Positions 56,389 through 64,000 of a stretch of DNA of 64,000 nt are shown piece by piece. The stretch is taken from positions 372,001-436,000 of the forward strand of contig NZ_NWVC01000001.1 of NCBI RefSeq assembly GCF_002374855.1, in the 5' to 3' direction. Every line of letters starts with the position of its first letter. Position 1 is the stretch's first letter. Source of the stretch: Sphingomonas adhaesiva (GTDB lineage: Bacteria > Pseudomonadota > Alphaproteobacteria > Sphingomonadales > Sphingomonadaceae). A program made the translations under genes and the position numbers. The notes beneath the pieces are model-generated. The model was not told where the DNA came from and made no database searches. It saw only the letters and a program-made list of their open reading frames with translations.

Positions 56389-57146
56389 CGCGGCGCCATA
56401 CGGATTGCGCCGTCGAGCCGGATCGTCTCGCCGTTCAGCATCGGATTGGTCACGATCGCTTCGACAAGCCGAGCATATTCGTCCGGCTGACCAAGCCGTG
56501 ACGGGAACGGCACCTGCTTGCCCAGGCTATCCTGTGCCTCCTGCGGCAAGGTTGCGAGCAACGGCGTCCAGAAGATGCCCGGCGCGATCGTCATCACCCG
56601 GATTCCGAACCGCGCCAGTTCGCGCGCGATCGGCAGCGTCATGCCGACCACGCCACCCTTCGACGCGGCATAGGCAGCCTGCCCGATCTGCCCGTCGTAA
56701 GCGGCGACCGATGCGGTGTTGACGATGATCCCTCGTTCTTCGCCAATGGGTTCTGCCGTGTGCAGGGCGGCGGCGAATTTCGACAGGACGTTGAACGTGC
56801 CGAGCAGATTGATGTTCACGATCTTCGCGAACGATGCGAGCGGCAGCGGTTGGCCCTCGCGGTCGATCACCTTCGCGGGCGGGCCGATTCCGGCACAATT
56901 GACGAGGATGCGTGCCTTGCCGTTGACGGCTTCCGCTTCGGCGATGGCGTCGGCCACCGCCGCTTCGTCGGTCACATCGACGCGCACGCAACGACCGCCG
57001 ATCTCTGCGGCAAGCGCCTCGCCCAGTTCGGCGTTCAGGTCGAAGATCGTGACCTTCGCCCCTGCTGCCGCGAGCCGCTTCGCGGTGCCGCCACCCAGTC
57101 CCGACGCGCCGCCGGTGACGATGGCCGCCATGCCTTCGATTTGCAT
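56385..57146 (-). CDS. SDR, probable 3-hydroxyacyl-CoA dehydrogenase (HSD10-like)
   Basis: 253 residues. Cofactor motif TGGASGLGGGTA, NCAG motif, catalytic serine in NTASVAAYDGQIGQAAYAAS with Y-x-x-x-K. C-terminal APGIFWTPLLATLPQEAQDS and LGQPDEYARLVEAIVTNPML are characteristic of type II 3-hydroxyacyl-CoA dehydrogenases. It probably oxidises the 3-hydroxyacyl-CoA formed by the hydratase. ATGA overlap with the downstream dehydrogenase. Confidence 0.88.
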   Translation of the reverse strand: MQIEGMAAIVTGGASGLGGGTAKRLAAAGAKVTIFDLNAELGEALAAEIGGRCVRVDVTDEAAVADAIAEAEAVNGKARILVNCAGIGPPAKVIDREGQPLPLASFAKIVNINLLGTFNVLSKFAAALHTAEPIGEERGIIVNTASVAAYDGQIGQAAYAASKGGVVGMTLPIARELARFGIRVMTIAPGIFWTPLLATLPQEAQDSLGKQVPFPSRLGQPDEYARLVEAIVTNPMLNGETIRLDGAIRMAPR

Positions 57147-57177
57147 ATCCTATTCTCTCCGATCTGTATTTTTGCCG

Positions 57178-58305
57178 TCAGAGGCCGCGCGCGATCACCA
57201 TCCGCTGGATGTCCGACGTGCCCTCGTAAATCTGGCAGACCCGCACATCGCGGTAGATCTTGGCCAGCCCGTATTCTTCCAGATAGCCGTAGCCGCCGAG
57301 CGTCTGGATCGCGCCGGACACGACCGCCTCGGCAGTTTCGGAGGCGAACAGCTTGGCCATCGACGCGGCCTGCAACGCCGGTTGTCCGGCATCCTTAAGC
57401 GCGGCGGCGTGCAGAACCATCAGCCGCGCGGCTTCCAGCCGCGTGGCAAGGTCGGCCAGCCGGAAGCCGACCGCTTGATGCTCGATGATCGGCTTGCCGA
57501 AGCTCTGCCTCTCACGCGCATAGCCGATCGCGATCTCCAGCGCCGCCTGCGCCATGCCGACCGACTGCGCGGCGATGCCGATCCGTCCCGCCTCAAGATT
57601 GGACAGCGCGATCGCATAGCCGCGCCCTTCCTCGCCCAGCAGTGCGTCGTCGGGCACCACGCACTCATCAAAGCGCAACGCGCAGGTGTCGGAGGCGGCC
57701 TGCCCGAGTTTGTGCTCCACCTTGTCGATGCCATAGCCCGGCGTGTCGGTCGGCACGAGGAAGGCCGACATGCCCTTGCGCCCGGCGGCCGGATCGGTGA
57801 TCGCGATCACCATCGCCACCGATGCGATCCGGCCCGACGTGATAAACTGTTTCGCACCGTCGATCCGCCAGCCGCCCGCCACCCGCGTCGCGCGGGTGCG
57901 CAGTGCCGCCGCATCGGACCCGGCATCGCTTTCGGTCAGCGCGAATGCCCCGATCGTCTCGCCCGAAATCAGCGCGGGCAACCAACGTTCGCGTTGTGCG
58001 GGCGATCCGTCCTTCAGCAACCCGGACACCATGATCGAGTTCTGGATCGACACGATCGTCGACAGCGCGCCATCGGCCGCCGCAAGCTCGATCAGTGCCA
58101 GGGCGTAGGAAACGTAATCCGCCTCCGCGCCGCCCAATTCTCCGGGCGCGGTCATTCCCATCAATCCCATTGCGGCCAGATCGCGGAACAGCTGCGGTGG
58201 AAAACCGCCTGCCGCCTCATAAGCGGTACTGTTGGGGCGCACCCGTTCCTGCGCGAAGCTGCGGACCGAATCGCGGATCGCCATCTGGGTCTCGGAGAGA
58301 GTCAT
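57178..58305 (-). CDS. Acyl-CoA dehydrogenase (short/branched-chain type)
   Basis: 375 residues. Typical 380-residue flavoprotein with GAFALTESDAGSDAAALRTR, GGWRIDGAKQFITSGRIASV, AIQTLGGYGYLEEYGLAKIY, and the catalytic glutamate in IYEGTSDIQRMVIARGL. First gene of the five-gene acyl-CoA unit. Its upstream region contains the presumed TetR operator. Confidence 0.93.
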   Translation of the reverse strand: MTLSETQMAIRDSVRSFAQERVRPNSTAYEAAGGFPPQLFRDLAAMGLMGMTAPGELGGAEADYVSYALALIELAAADGALSTIVSIQNSIMVSGLLKDGSPAQRERWLPALISGETIGAFALTESDAGSDAAALRTRATRVAGGWRIDGAKQFITSGRIASVAMVIAITDPAAGRKGMSAFLVPTDTPGYGIDKVEHKLGQAASDTCALRFDECVVPDDALLGEEGRGYAIALSNLEAGRIGIAAQSVGMAQAALEIAIGYARERQSFGKPIIEHQAVGFRLADLATRLEAARLMVLHAAALKDAGQPALQAASMAKLFASETAEAVVSGAIQTLGGYGYLEEYGLAKIYRDVRVCQIYEGTSDIQRMVIARGL

Positions 58306-58322
58306 CTACTGTCCCGAATAGA

Positions 58323-58337
58323 TACTACCGGTGAGTA
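58323..58337. promoter_or_regulatory. Near-palindrome in the TetR/acyl-CoA dehydrogenase gap
   Basis: TACTACCGGTGAGTA is one base short of the perfect palindrome TACTCACCGGTGAGTA. It lies 18 bp before the dehydrogenase start and 38 bp before the TetR start, a natural place for a TetR operator controlling both directions. Confidence 0.58.
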
Positions 58338-58374
58338 GGTTGCATTCCCGTCGGTCGGGTGTCAATGCTTTCCC

Positions 58375-59007
58375 ATGGCAAGAACGACGACCGCCGAGCC
58401 GCCATCGCCGTTTCCCGATCGGGCACAACGTCTCGCCAGTCGCACGGCGAAGCGCGACGCCTTGCTGCTGGCGGCGGTCAGGATGTTCAACGAACGCGGC
58501 TTCCATGCCACGTCGCTCGACGATGTCGCCGCCAGCCTTGGCGTGTCGAAGCCGACGATCTACCACCACCTGGGCAACAAGGATCAGGTGCTGTTCGAAT
58601 GTGTCTCGATCGGCTTGGGACAGTTGCGCGAAGCGGCGGCGGAAGCAGCGGCGAAGCCGGGACGGGGGATCGATCGGCTTCGGGATTTCCTCATCCGCTA
58701 CGCCCGGATCAACATGGACGATTTCGGTCGCTGCGTGATCCGCACCGGCGACGAAGCGATGTCGCCTGACAGCGCCGCGCGCTTTCGCAGCCTGAAGCGC
58801 GAGATCGACGATGCGCTGCGCGGTCTGATCGCGGAAGCGATCGCCGACGGATCGGTCGTCGAGGACGATCCGAAGCTCCTCGCTTTCACGCTGGCGGGGG
58901 CGCTGAACTGGCCCGCCCGCTGGTTCGCGCCGGGCGGCGCGCTGCGTGCGACAGAAGTCGCAGAGCGGATGGTCGCGATGTTGATCGCCGGGATTGCGCC
59001 ACGCTAA
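58375..59007 (+). CDS. TetR-family transcriptional regulator
   Basis: 210 residues. N-terminal HTH with LAAVRMFNERGFHATSLDDV and AASLGVSKPTIYHHLGNKDQ; C-terminal ligand domain with TetR_C pattern ending GGALRATEVAERMVAMLIAG. Divergent from the acyl-CoA unit, which it probably represses until an acyl-CoA binds (inference). Confidence 0.92.
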   Translation: MARTTTAEPPSPFPDRAQRLASRTAKRDALLLAAVRMFNERGFHATSLDDVAASLGVSKPTIYHHLGNKDQVLFECVSIGLGQLREAAAEAAAKPGRGIDRLRDFLIRYARINMDDFGRCVIRTGDEAMSPDSAARFRSLKREIDDALRGLIAEAIADGSVVEDDPKLLAFTLAGALNWPARWFAPGGALRATEVAERMVAMLIAGIAPR

Positions 59008-59108
59008 CCCTTGTTCGCGGCGCGCGGATCTCGACATCTCTTGCGGCATAATTGCCGCGATGCCGCGGGCATGGTTCCTTTCCTTGCAAAGGACGACGGA
59101 GAGGACAA

Positions 59109-59430
59109 ATGCATCCGGCTGAACATGCCGCCCGGCGCCCGAACAAGGCGGCGGTCGTCATGGCGGAGGGTGGAGACCGACTCAGCTACCGTGATCTCGA
59201 CGAGCGCTCGAATGCGAGCGCGTGAAATGGATGAGATGGTGCTGGCCGTGGTGCAGCCCGCGCCGGGCGTCGTCGCCGACGCGGCGCTGGCTGAGGAATT
59301 GCGCGCCTTCGCACGGCGTGAGCTTGGCGGCGTGGAGCCCCCGAACCGGGTAGACTTCGTGACCGATCTGCCGCGCGAGCCGACCGGCAAGCTGGTGAAG
59401 CGCAAGCTCCCCGACCGCTACGTCACCTGA
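59109..59430 (+). pseudogene. Acyl-CoA synthetase reduced to its two ends
   Basis: A good ribosome site (GGAGAGGAC) precedes an ATG that reads MHPAEHAARRPNKAAVVMAE, then GGDRLSYRDLDERSN, the classical N-terminus of AMP-forming acyl-CoA ligases, and stops at a TGA near 59223. In another frame right after it comes REMDEMVLAVVQPAPGVVAD, then VDFVTDLPREPTGKLVKRKL and PDRYVT, the classical C-terminus with the PTGK lysine. About 400 central residues, including the AMP-binding domain, are gone. This was the ligase that would have fed the neighbouring acyl-CoA genes. Confidence 0.87.
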
Positions 59431-59471
59431 CCAGAAACGTCAGGCGGCGGCGATGGTCGGCATCTTTGCCC

Positions 59472-60341
59472 TTATTGGACGGTCTGTCGCCAGCCGCTCG
59501 GCGTCTGGCCCGAATATTGTCGGAAGGCGCGGGTGAAATGGCTCTGGCTGGTAAAGCCGAGCTGGTCGGCGATCGTTGCGATCGACAGGTCGGACGAGGT
59601 AAGGAGGTCCTGCGCGCGGTCCAGCCGTGCCTTCATCACATATTGGTGCGGCGTGGTGCCGGTCGCCTTCTTGAAGACGCGGCAGAAATGCGACGACGTC
59701 AGCCCCGCGTCGGCCGCCATCGCCTCCAGGCTGTGATCGCCCTCCGGGTTTTTCAGGATCGCATTCATGACATTGTGGATGCGGTAGGCGGAGAAATCGG
59801 CGGTCGGGAAGGCAGGAGCGGTCGCGCCTATCGCTCCACGCAGCATATGCGCCTTCAACGCATTGACGAGTGCGCCGACATAGACGGTCCGCTCGTCGGT
59901 CTGCGGCGAATAGAGTTCGCCCAGCACCTGCCGCGTCAGCGCGACGCCTAGCGGATCGGTGAAGGCGAAGCGCATCCGGCTGAACTGATCGCGCGCGGCG
60001 GTGGCCTTCAACTCGCCCGACGAAATGCTGAGCGTCACCACGTCCAGCTCGCCGTCGACCAGCCATCCGGTCGGTTGCCCGGCAGGGACGATCGTCGCGC
60101 AGCCGGGGATGGAGGGATTCTCGCTCCACCCGTCGCGCTGCCACGTCTTCACCTTCTTGCCCGCGATATGGACGACGAAGGTCGGATCGGGCAGCGCGGG
60201 CAGATCGTAGCTGCCGACAAACTGTCGCCACCGCGACAGGCACCAGCCATCCTTGCCCGACCCCAGCGCCATATCCGCGCCGCGCCCGATCGCGTCGGAG
60301 ATGATGTCTTCATTGGTCCATGTGGTCGTGGCGGCGTCCAT
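59472..60341 (-). CDS. AraC-family transcriptional regulator
   Basis: 289 residues. An N-terminal sensor domain (FVVHIAGKKVKTWQRDGWSE) is followed by the double HTH (LEAMAADAGLTSSHFCRVFK, IATIADQLGFTSQSHFTRAF). The PGTPHQY-like linker is TGTTPHQYVMKARLDRAQDL. Last gene of the receptor-GFA-SDR-P450 run, 15 bp after the P450 stop, so it probably regulates that unit. An in-frame GTG directly precedes the ATG. Confidence 0.9.
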   Translation of the reverse strand: MDAATTTWTNEDIISDAIGRGADMALGSGKDGWCLSRWRQFVGSYDLPALPDPTFVVHIAGKKVKTWQRDGWSENPSIPGCATIVPAGQPTGWLVDGELDVVTLSISSGELKATAARDQFSRMRFAFTDPLGVALTRQVLGELYSPQTDERTVYVGALVNALKAHMLRGAIGATAPAFPTADFSAYRIHNVMNAILKNPEGDHSLEAMAADAGLTSSHFCRVFKKATGTTPHQYVMKARLDRAQDLLTSSDLSIATIADQLGFTSQSHFTRAFRQYSGQTPSGWRQTVQ

Positions 60342-60356
60342 CACGGCGTTCCTCTC

Positions 60357-61586
60357 TCAGGCCGGCCGCAGGATGACGTCGAGGGTCTTCAGGCCGTTGA
60401 TGAAGTTCGACCGGAACCGTCGCGGCGGCGCTTGCACCTCGAAGGATGTAACACGTTCGGCAAGCATGTCGAACGCGATGCGCAACTGCATCTCGGCCAG
60501 CCGCGACCCGACGCAGACGTGCTGCCCCGCGCCGAAGCCGACATGCTGTGCCCCCTTGCGACGGACGTCAAAGCTGTCTGCGTCGGGAAACACGCTCTCG
60601 TCGCGGTTCGCGGCGATGTACCACATCACCACCTTGTCCCCCTTTGCGATACGCCTCCCGCCAATCTCCGTGTCCTGCATCGCGGTGCGGCGCATATGCA
60701 TGACCGGGCTGGCATGGCGGACCATCTCGGGCGCGGCGGTCTTCAGGACGTCGCGGTCGGCACGGATCGCCTGCCATTGGTCGGGATTGGCGGAAAAGGC
60801 CGCGACGCTGTGGCTCAGCGAATTGCGCGTCGTCTCGTTACCGCCGACCAGCACTAGGATCAGATTGCCGATGAAGTCGCGGAACGGCACCGGCTCCCCA
60901 TCGATCTCGGCATTGGCGAGCAGCGAGGCGATGTCGCCGGTTGGATCGGCCCGGCGCGCGTCGAACAATTCCCGTCCGAACGCGAAGAACTCGCCCAGCG
61001 TCGCCGCCATCGCCTCCGGGCTCTGGCGGAACTCGGGGTCGTCCTCTCCGACGAAGGCATTGGTCCAGTCGTAGAGGCTAGGCCACAAGTCGATCGACAC
61101 GCCGAGCAACTCGGCCAGCGTCATCAGTGGGAGTGGCGCGGAGAGCAGCGGCACGAGGTTGACCGGCTCGCCCAGCGGAATTTCCGCTATCAGCCGGGCG
61201 ACCCGCTCCCGTATGCGGGTCTCGATATCGCCGAGCCGCGCGGGCGACAGCGCGGGCATGACGAACTTGCGATAGCGGGTGTGGATCGGCGGATCGCGCG
61301 AGATGAAGGGAATCCCAATCGCGGATTCACCTGCGCCGGTCAGCCCGACCTCGTTCTCGTTGAAGATGCGGTGGCCGCCGTTCTCGTACGCGGAGGAGAA
61401 GAGCGCGGGCTGGCGCGACACCTCGACGATATCGGCGTGGCGCATCAGCGACCAGAAGCCCGCGCCATCATTCTCCGGGTTCCAGTGGACCGGATCGCTG
61501 CGGCGCAGCTCGGCGAAGAGGTCCCAAGGTACGCCGGATTCATAGAGTGCCGGGTTCTTCAGGTCGGTCATCGGGGTCGTGGCCAT
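60357..61586 (-). CDS. Cytochrome P450 monooxygenase
   Basis: 409 residues, soluble bacterial class. The I-helix is LVGGNETTRNSLSHSV (GGNETT oxygen-binding threonine), the ExxR motif is in PEMVRHASPV, and the haem loop is GFGAGQHVCVGSRLAEMQLR with the cysteine ligand. No ferredoxin or ferredoxin reductase gene lies in the window. It probably hydroxylates a hydrophobic compound imported by the receptor encoded upstream. The exact CYP family is not assigned. Confidence 0.94.
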   Translation of the reverse strand: MATTPMTDLKNPALYESGVPWDLFAELRRSDPVHWNPENDGAGFWSLMRHADIVEVSRQPALFSSAYENGGHRIFNENEVGLTGAGESAIGIPFISRDPPIHTRYRKFVMPALSPARLGDIETRIRERVARLIAEIPLGEPVNLVPLLSAPLPLMTLAELLGVSIDLWPSLYDWTNAFVGEDDPEFRQSPEAMAATLGEFFAFGRELFDARRADPTGDIASLLANAEIDGEPVPFRDFIGNLILVLVGGNETTRNSLSHSVAAFSANPDQWQAIRADRDVLKTAAPEMVRHASPVMHMRRTAMQDTEIGGRRIAKGDKVVMWYIAANRDESVFPDADSFDVRRKGAQHVGFGAGQHVCVGSRLAEMQLRIAFDMLAERVTSFEVQAPPRRFRSNFINGLKTLDVILRPA

Positions 61587-61626
61587 TGTTTCACACCGAT
61601 CAGAGAGGGGCAGAACTCAAGGGAGG

Positions 61627-62427
61627 TCAGGCGGCGGTATAGCCGCCGTCGGCGACGAATTCGGCACCGGTCACGAAGCGTGCCGCGTCGCTGGCGAGGA
61701 AGGCGATCAGGGGTGCGATATCACGGGGTTCGCCCAGACGGCCCATCGGGATCAGGCTGGCCCAGGCGGCGAGCGCCACCTCTGGCGGGATCAGCTTGCC
61801 CTCGGCATCGACCGGCGGTTCCCAGTCCGCCCCCAAATTGGTCGCGACGGGTCCGGGCAGGACGGTGTTGACGCGGATTCCTTCCTTTGCCAACTCGTAG
61901 GCGACCGCCCGCGACAGGCCGCGCACCGCGCCCTTGGTGGCGCTGTAGGCCGCGAACTGCGCACCGGCGACCATGCCGTATACGGACGAGACGTTGATGA
62001 TGGCCGTGGTTTCCGCCCCCGCCGCGCGGGCCGCGCGCAGAAGCGGAAGCGCGCCCTGCATTCCGGCATAGAGGCTGTCGACGTTGATCGCCTGTTGCCG
62101 GTGGAGCGTGGCGAGGGGTGCCGCCTCGAACCTTGCCGACATCATGATCCCGGCGTTGTTCACCAGGACGTGGAGCCGACCGTGATCGCGCTCGATCGTG
62201 CTATAGACCCGCGACCAGTCGTCCGCACTGGCCACGTCCAGCGCCACCGCCTCGGCGCCGCCGCCAATCGCGTTGACCGTCGCCGCGGCGGTGTCGGGAT
62301 CGATGTCGGCGGCCAGCACGCGCGCGCCCAGGGCGGCGAACTGTCGGGCGGTTTCGGCACCGATACCGGAACCGGCCCCGGTCACGAGGGCCAGTTTTCC
62401 GTCAAGCGAGAAAGGAGCGGGGGTCAC
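61627..62427 (-). CDS. SDR-family oxidoreductase
   Basis: 266 residues. Cofactor motif TGAGSGIGAETA, NNAG, catalytic INVSSVYGMVAGAQFAAYSA with Y-x-x-x-K, and C-terminal GEPRDIAPLIAFLASDAARF. It probably oxidises the alcohol made by the P450. The GTG start overlaps the GFA stop (GTGA) and has GGAG upstream; longer upstream frames are shadows. Confidence 0.89.
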   Translation of the reverse strand: MTPAPFSLDGKLALVTGAGSGIGAETARQFAALGARVLAADIDPDTAAATVNAIGGGAEAVALDVASADDWSRVYSTIERDHGRLHVLVNNAGIMMSARFEAAPLATLHRQQAINVDSLYAGMQGALPLLRAARAAGAETTAIINVSSVYGMVAGAQFAAYSATKGAVRGLSRAVAYELAKEGIRVNTVLPGPVATNLGADWEPPVDAEGKLIPPEVALAAWASLIPMGRLGEPRDIAPLIAFLASDAARFVTGAEFVADGGYTAA

Positions 62428-62855
62428 CGGGATTCTCCGATATTGGTTCCGGAAAAGCGTTCGGTGCCAGAAAACGGCGGCACGAACGCCCATGCGTCGC
62501 GACAATAGGCTTCCTGCGTCGGGACGATGAAGCCAGGGTCGTCGAACGTGCCGGCCTTCACGATCGTCAGGTCCGGAAGCACGTCGGCGATCGACACGAT
62601 CGGCGAACCGCATGTATCGCAGAAATGACGGTGGACGGCCTGGCCGCTGTCGCCGCGATCCTGGAACACCCGGGTTTCGCCGCGCTGTTCGTATTGCGAT
62701 GCGGCGACGGCGCAGACGACGGAGAAGGCGCTCCCGCCCTGTCGCTGGCAATGGCGGCAATGACAGACCGCCGACAGCAACGGTGCTCCGGTGACCGTGT
62801 AGCGTATCGCGCCGCACAGGCAGCCGCCCTCACGTCGCAATTCGTTCGCGGCCAT
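62424..62855 (-). CDS. GFA-family (CENP-V/GFA) zinc protein
   Basis: 143 residues. Zinc-binding cysteines in GGCLCGAIRY, VCHCRHCQRQGGSAF and HFCDTCGSPIV match the GFA/DUF636 family, named after glutathione-dependent formaldehyde-activating enzyme. Most members have no known reaction. It lies 2 bp after the TonB receptor gene and overlaps the SDR, so it belongs to the same unit. Confidence 0.9.
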   Translation of the reverse strand: MAANELRREGGCLCGAIRYTVTGAPLLSAVCHCRHCQRQGGSAFSVVCAVAASQYEQRGETRVFQDRGDSGQAVHRHFCDTCGSPIVSIADVLPDLTIVKAGTFDDPGFIVPTQEAYCRDAWAFVPPFSGTERFSGTNIGESR

Positions 62856-62857
62856 CG

Positions 62858-64000
62858 TCAGAACGCCACCCGGACCGAGCCGCCGTATGTGCGCGGCGTG
62901 GAGGGAACGAGGAAATTATACGGGAAGCCTGCCCCACGCAGGTCGAGGCCATAGGCATAGACTCGGGCGTTGAACAGGTTGTTGGCGAATGCCTTGAAGG
63001 TGAAGCGCCCGGTCGTCAGTGCCGCGGCCAAGTTCACCTTGGCATAGCCGGGCTGTTGCAGCTCGCTGTTCATCTGCCCGGCTCCGGCGGCGTTGATATC
63101 GTTGAACGGCGAGAAGTACTGCCGCGAGAAATAGGCGACGTTGGGCGAGATCGTCAGACCGTCGTTTCCGTTCTTGAACAACGACAGGTCGAACCCGCCC
63201 TGCGCGGTGAAGCGCGGCGCGAACGGCAGGTCGTTGCCGTCGAGCACGGTGTTCTGCAACGTCAGCGACTTGTAGGTTGCATGCAGATACCCGGCCGCGG
63301 CGTTCAGGGTCAGCGCCGGGGACAGCCTGAGCCGTGCCTCCGCCTCGGCGCCATATACTTCCGCCTTCGGCGCATTGACCAGGAACGACACCGGGCCCGG
63401 GCGCGTGTCCTGTACCTGCTGGTTGCTGTAATCGTAGTAGAAACCGGCCGCGCTGAGCGTTAGGGCATTGTCGAAGTACCGCCCCTTCAGACCGACTTCA
63501 TAGGCGTTGACGCGCTCCGGCGCGATATAGTTGATCCCCGCCGACGAGGTATAGCCGCCGCCGTTGAACGCGCCCGAGCGATAGCCGCGATTGTAGCTGG
63601 CATAGACCAAGGTCCCGCCCTCGAACGTATAGGCCAGCGACGCGCGGCCGGTCAGGGCGTTGTTCTGCCCGTCCAGGTTGAAGCGGGCGCTGGGATCGTA
63701 GGCGCAGGTGCCGGGCACGCCGGGGCAGGGGACGGTGGTCGCCAGTGGCGTCTCCGGCCCGCCGACCCCACCAGCGAAGAGATAGGCATAGCCGTCGCGA
63801 TACTGGCTGCGGTCCCATGTATAGCGCGCGCCGAGCGTCAGGGTGAGCCGGTCCGTCAGGTCGTAATCGCCTTGAGCGAAAACGGCATAGGACCGCCGCA
63901 CCTGGCGATAGTGCTGGAAGAAGCCTCCGTCGACGCCCGCGCCGAGCATGCTGCCGATCTTGAAGTTGTTGTCGGTGACGACCTCATCCCACCCGTAGAA
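62858..64000 (-). CDS. TonB-dependent receptor, C-terminal 381 residues (start outside window)
   Basis: The visible part is barrel only. It has strand pairs with YAVFAQGDYDLTDRLTLTLG, ARYTWDRSQYRDGY, GTLVYASYNRGYRSGAFNGG and PERVNAYEVGLKGRYFDNAL. The C-terminus RTYGGSVRVAF has the terminal aromatic of outer-membrane proteins. The RGYRSGAFN/PERVNAYEVGLK wording is common in sphingomonad receptors for aromatic or terpenoid substrates. The plug and signal peptide lie beyond the right edge. Confidence 0.92.
   Translation of the reverse strand, partial: FYGWDEVVTDNNFKIGSMLGAGVDGGFFQHYRQVRRSYAVFAQGDYDLTDRLTLTLGARYTWDRSQYRDGYAYLFAGGVGGPETPLATTVPCPGVPGTCAYDPSARFNLDGQNNALTGRASLAYTFEGGTLVYASYNRGYRSGAFNGGGYTSSAGINYIAPERVNAYEVGLKGRYFDNALTLSAAGFYYDYSNQQVQDTRPGPVSFLVNAPKAEVYGAEAEARLRLSPALTLNAAAGYLHATYKSLTLQNTVLDGNDLPFAPRFTAQGGFDLSLFKNGNDGLTISPNVAYFSRQYFSPFNDINAAGAGQMNSELQQPGYAKVNLAAALTTGRFTFKAFANNLFNARVYAYGLDLRGAGFPYNFLVPSTPRTYGGSVRVAF

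Overview
The window is a 64 kb piece of a GC-rich alphaproteobacterial chromosome. Gene content and protein style point to a sphingomonad (Sphingomonas or a close relative). The pointers are many TonB-dependent receptors and TadE/TadG proteins, a pdhA/lipoyl-pdhB pair, a divergent MerR/acyl-CoA dehydrogenase unit, DUF481 and SleB-type proteins, and intergenic repeats of the 'GTCACCCCGG...' type. Genes are tightly packed and many neighbours share ATGA or GTGA stop-start overlaps. The genus is inferred from this style and not from a marker gene.

Region 1 (1-6128) is the right end of an integrated element. A P4-type tyrosine recombinase lies beside a 3' fragment of a tRNA-Arg(ACG) gene, which marks the attachment site. 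The cargo is a CnrY/CnrX/CnrH-like trio (anti-sigma, periplasmic metal sensor, ECF sigma factor) divergent from copCD, plus two unrecognised genes in line with the integrase. The element and the sigma gene run off the left edge.

Region 2 (6291-24258) is core chromosome. It holds a ZnuD-like TonB receptor behind a 17-bp palindrome, then rppH, DUF481, an M20 amidohydrolase, astA and astB. These are followed by an HSL-type esterase, an HDAC-family deacetylase, photolyase, cyclopropane fatty acid synthase, purF with an SDR, hisI with a lipoprotein, and a MerR regulator with a large acyl-CoA dehydrogenase.

Region 3 (24264-47428) is mostly housekeeping. It contains a SleB hydrolase, cysK and MFS exporter unit; the pyruvate dehydrogenase E1 genes; three TadE/TadG-type proteins; a squalene/phytoene synthase-family protein; an EF-hand protein; trmFO; and gyrA with DUF952. 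It also has yaaA with an SDR, a TPR-like secreted protein, an Lrp regulator, an unusual histidine kinase with a polysaccharide deacetylase, and a CAU tRNA.

Region 4 (47491-64000) is accessory and catabolic, and partly decaying. It starts with a luciferase-like oxidoreductase and a truncated AraC gene, then a MarR-GNAT fusion, and an MFS/LysR divergent pair. A five-gene fatty-acyl-CoA type operon (two acyl-CoA dehydrogenases, SDR, enoyl-CoA hydratase, aminoglycoside-phosphotransferase-like protein) ends in a broken second enoyl-CoA hydratase and is divergent from a TetR regulator. Just beyond the TetR gene is an acyl-CoA ligase reduced to its two ends. The window closes with a TonB receptor, GFA protein, SDR, cytochrome P450 and AraC unit that runs off the right edge.

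The observations most worth following are: (a) the CnrX-type sensor, whose five metal ligands keep exactly the spacing of CnrX but sit next to copper genes on a tRNA-Arg island; (b) the two gutted acyl-CoA genes flanking one degradation cluster; (c) the histidine kinase lacking its ATP-binding asparagines; and (d) the unknown two-gene cassette next to the integrase.
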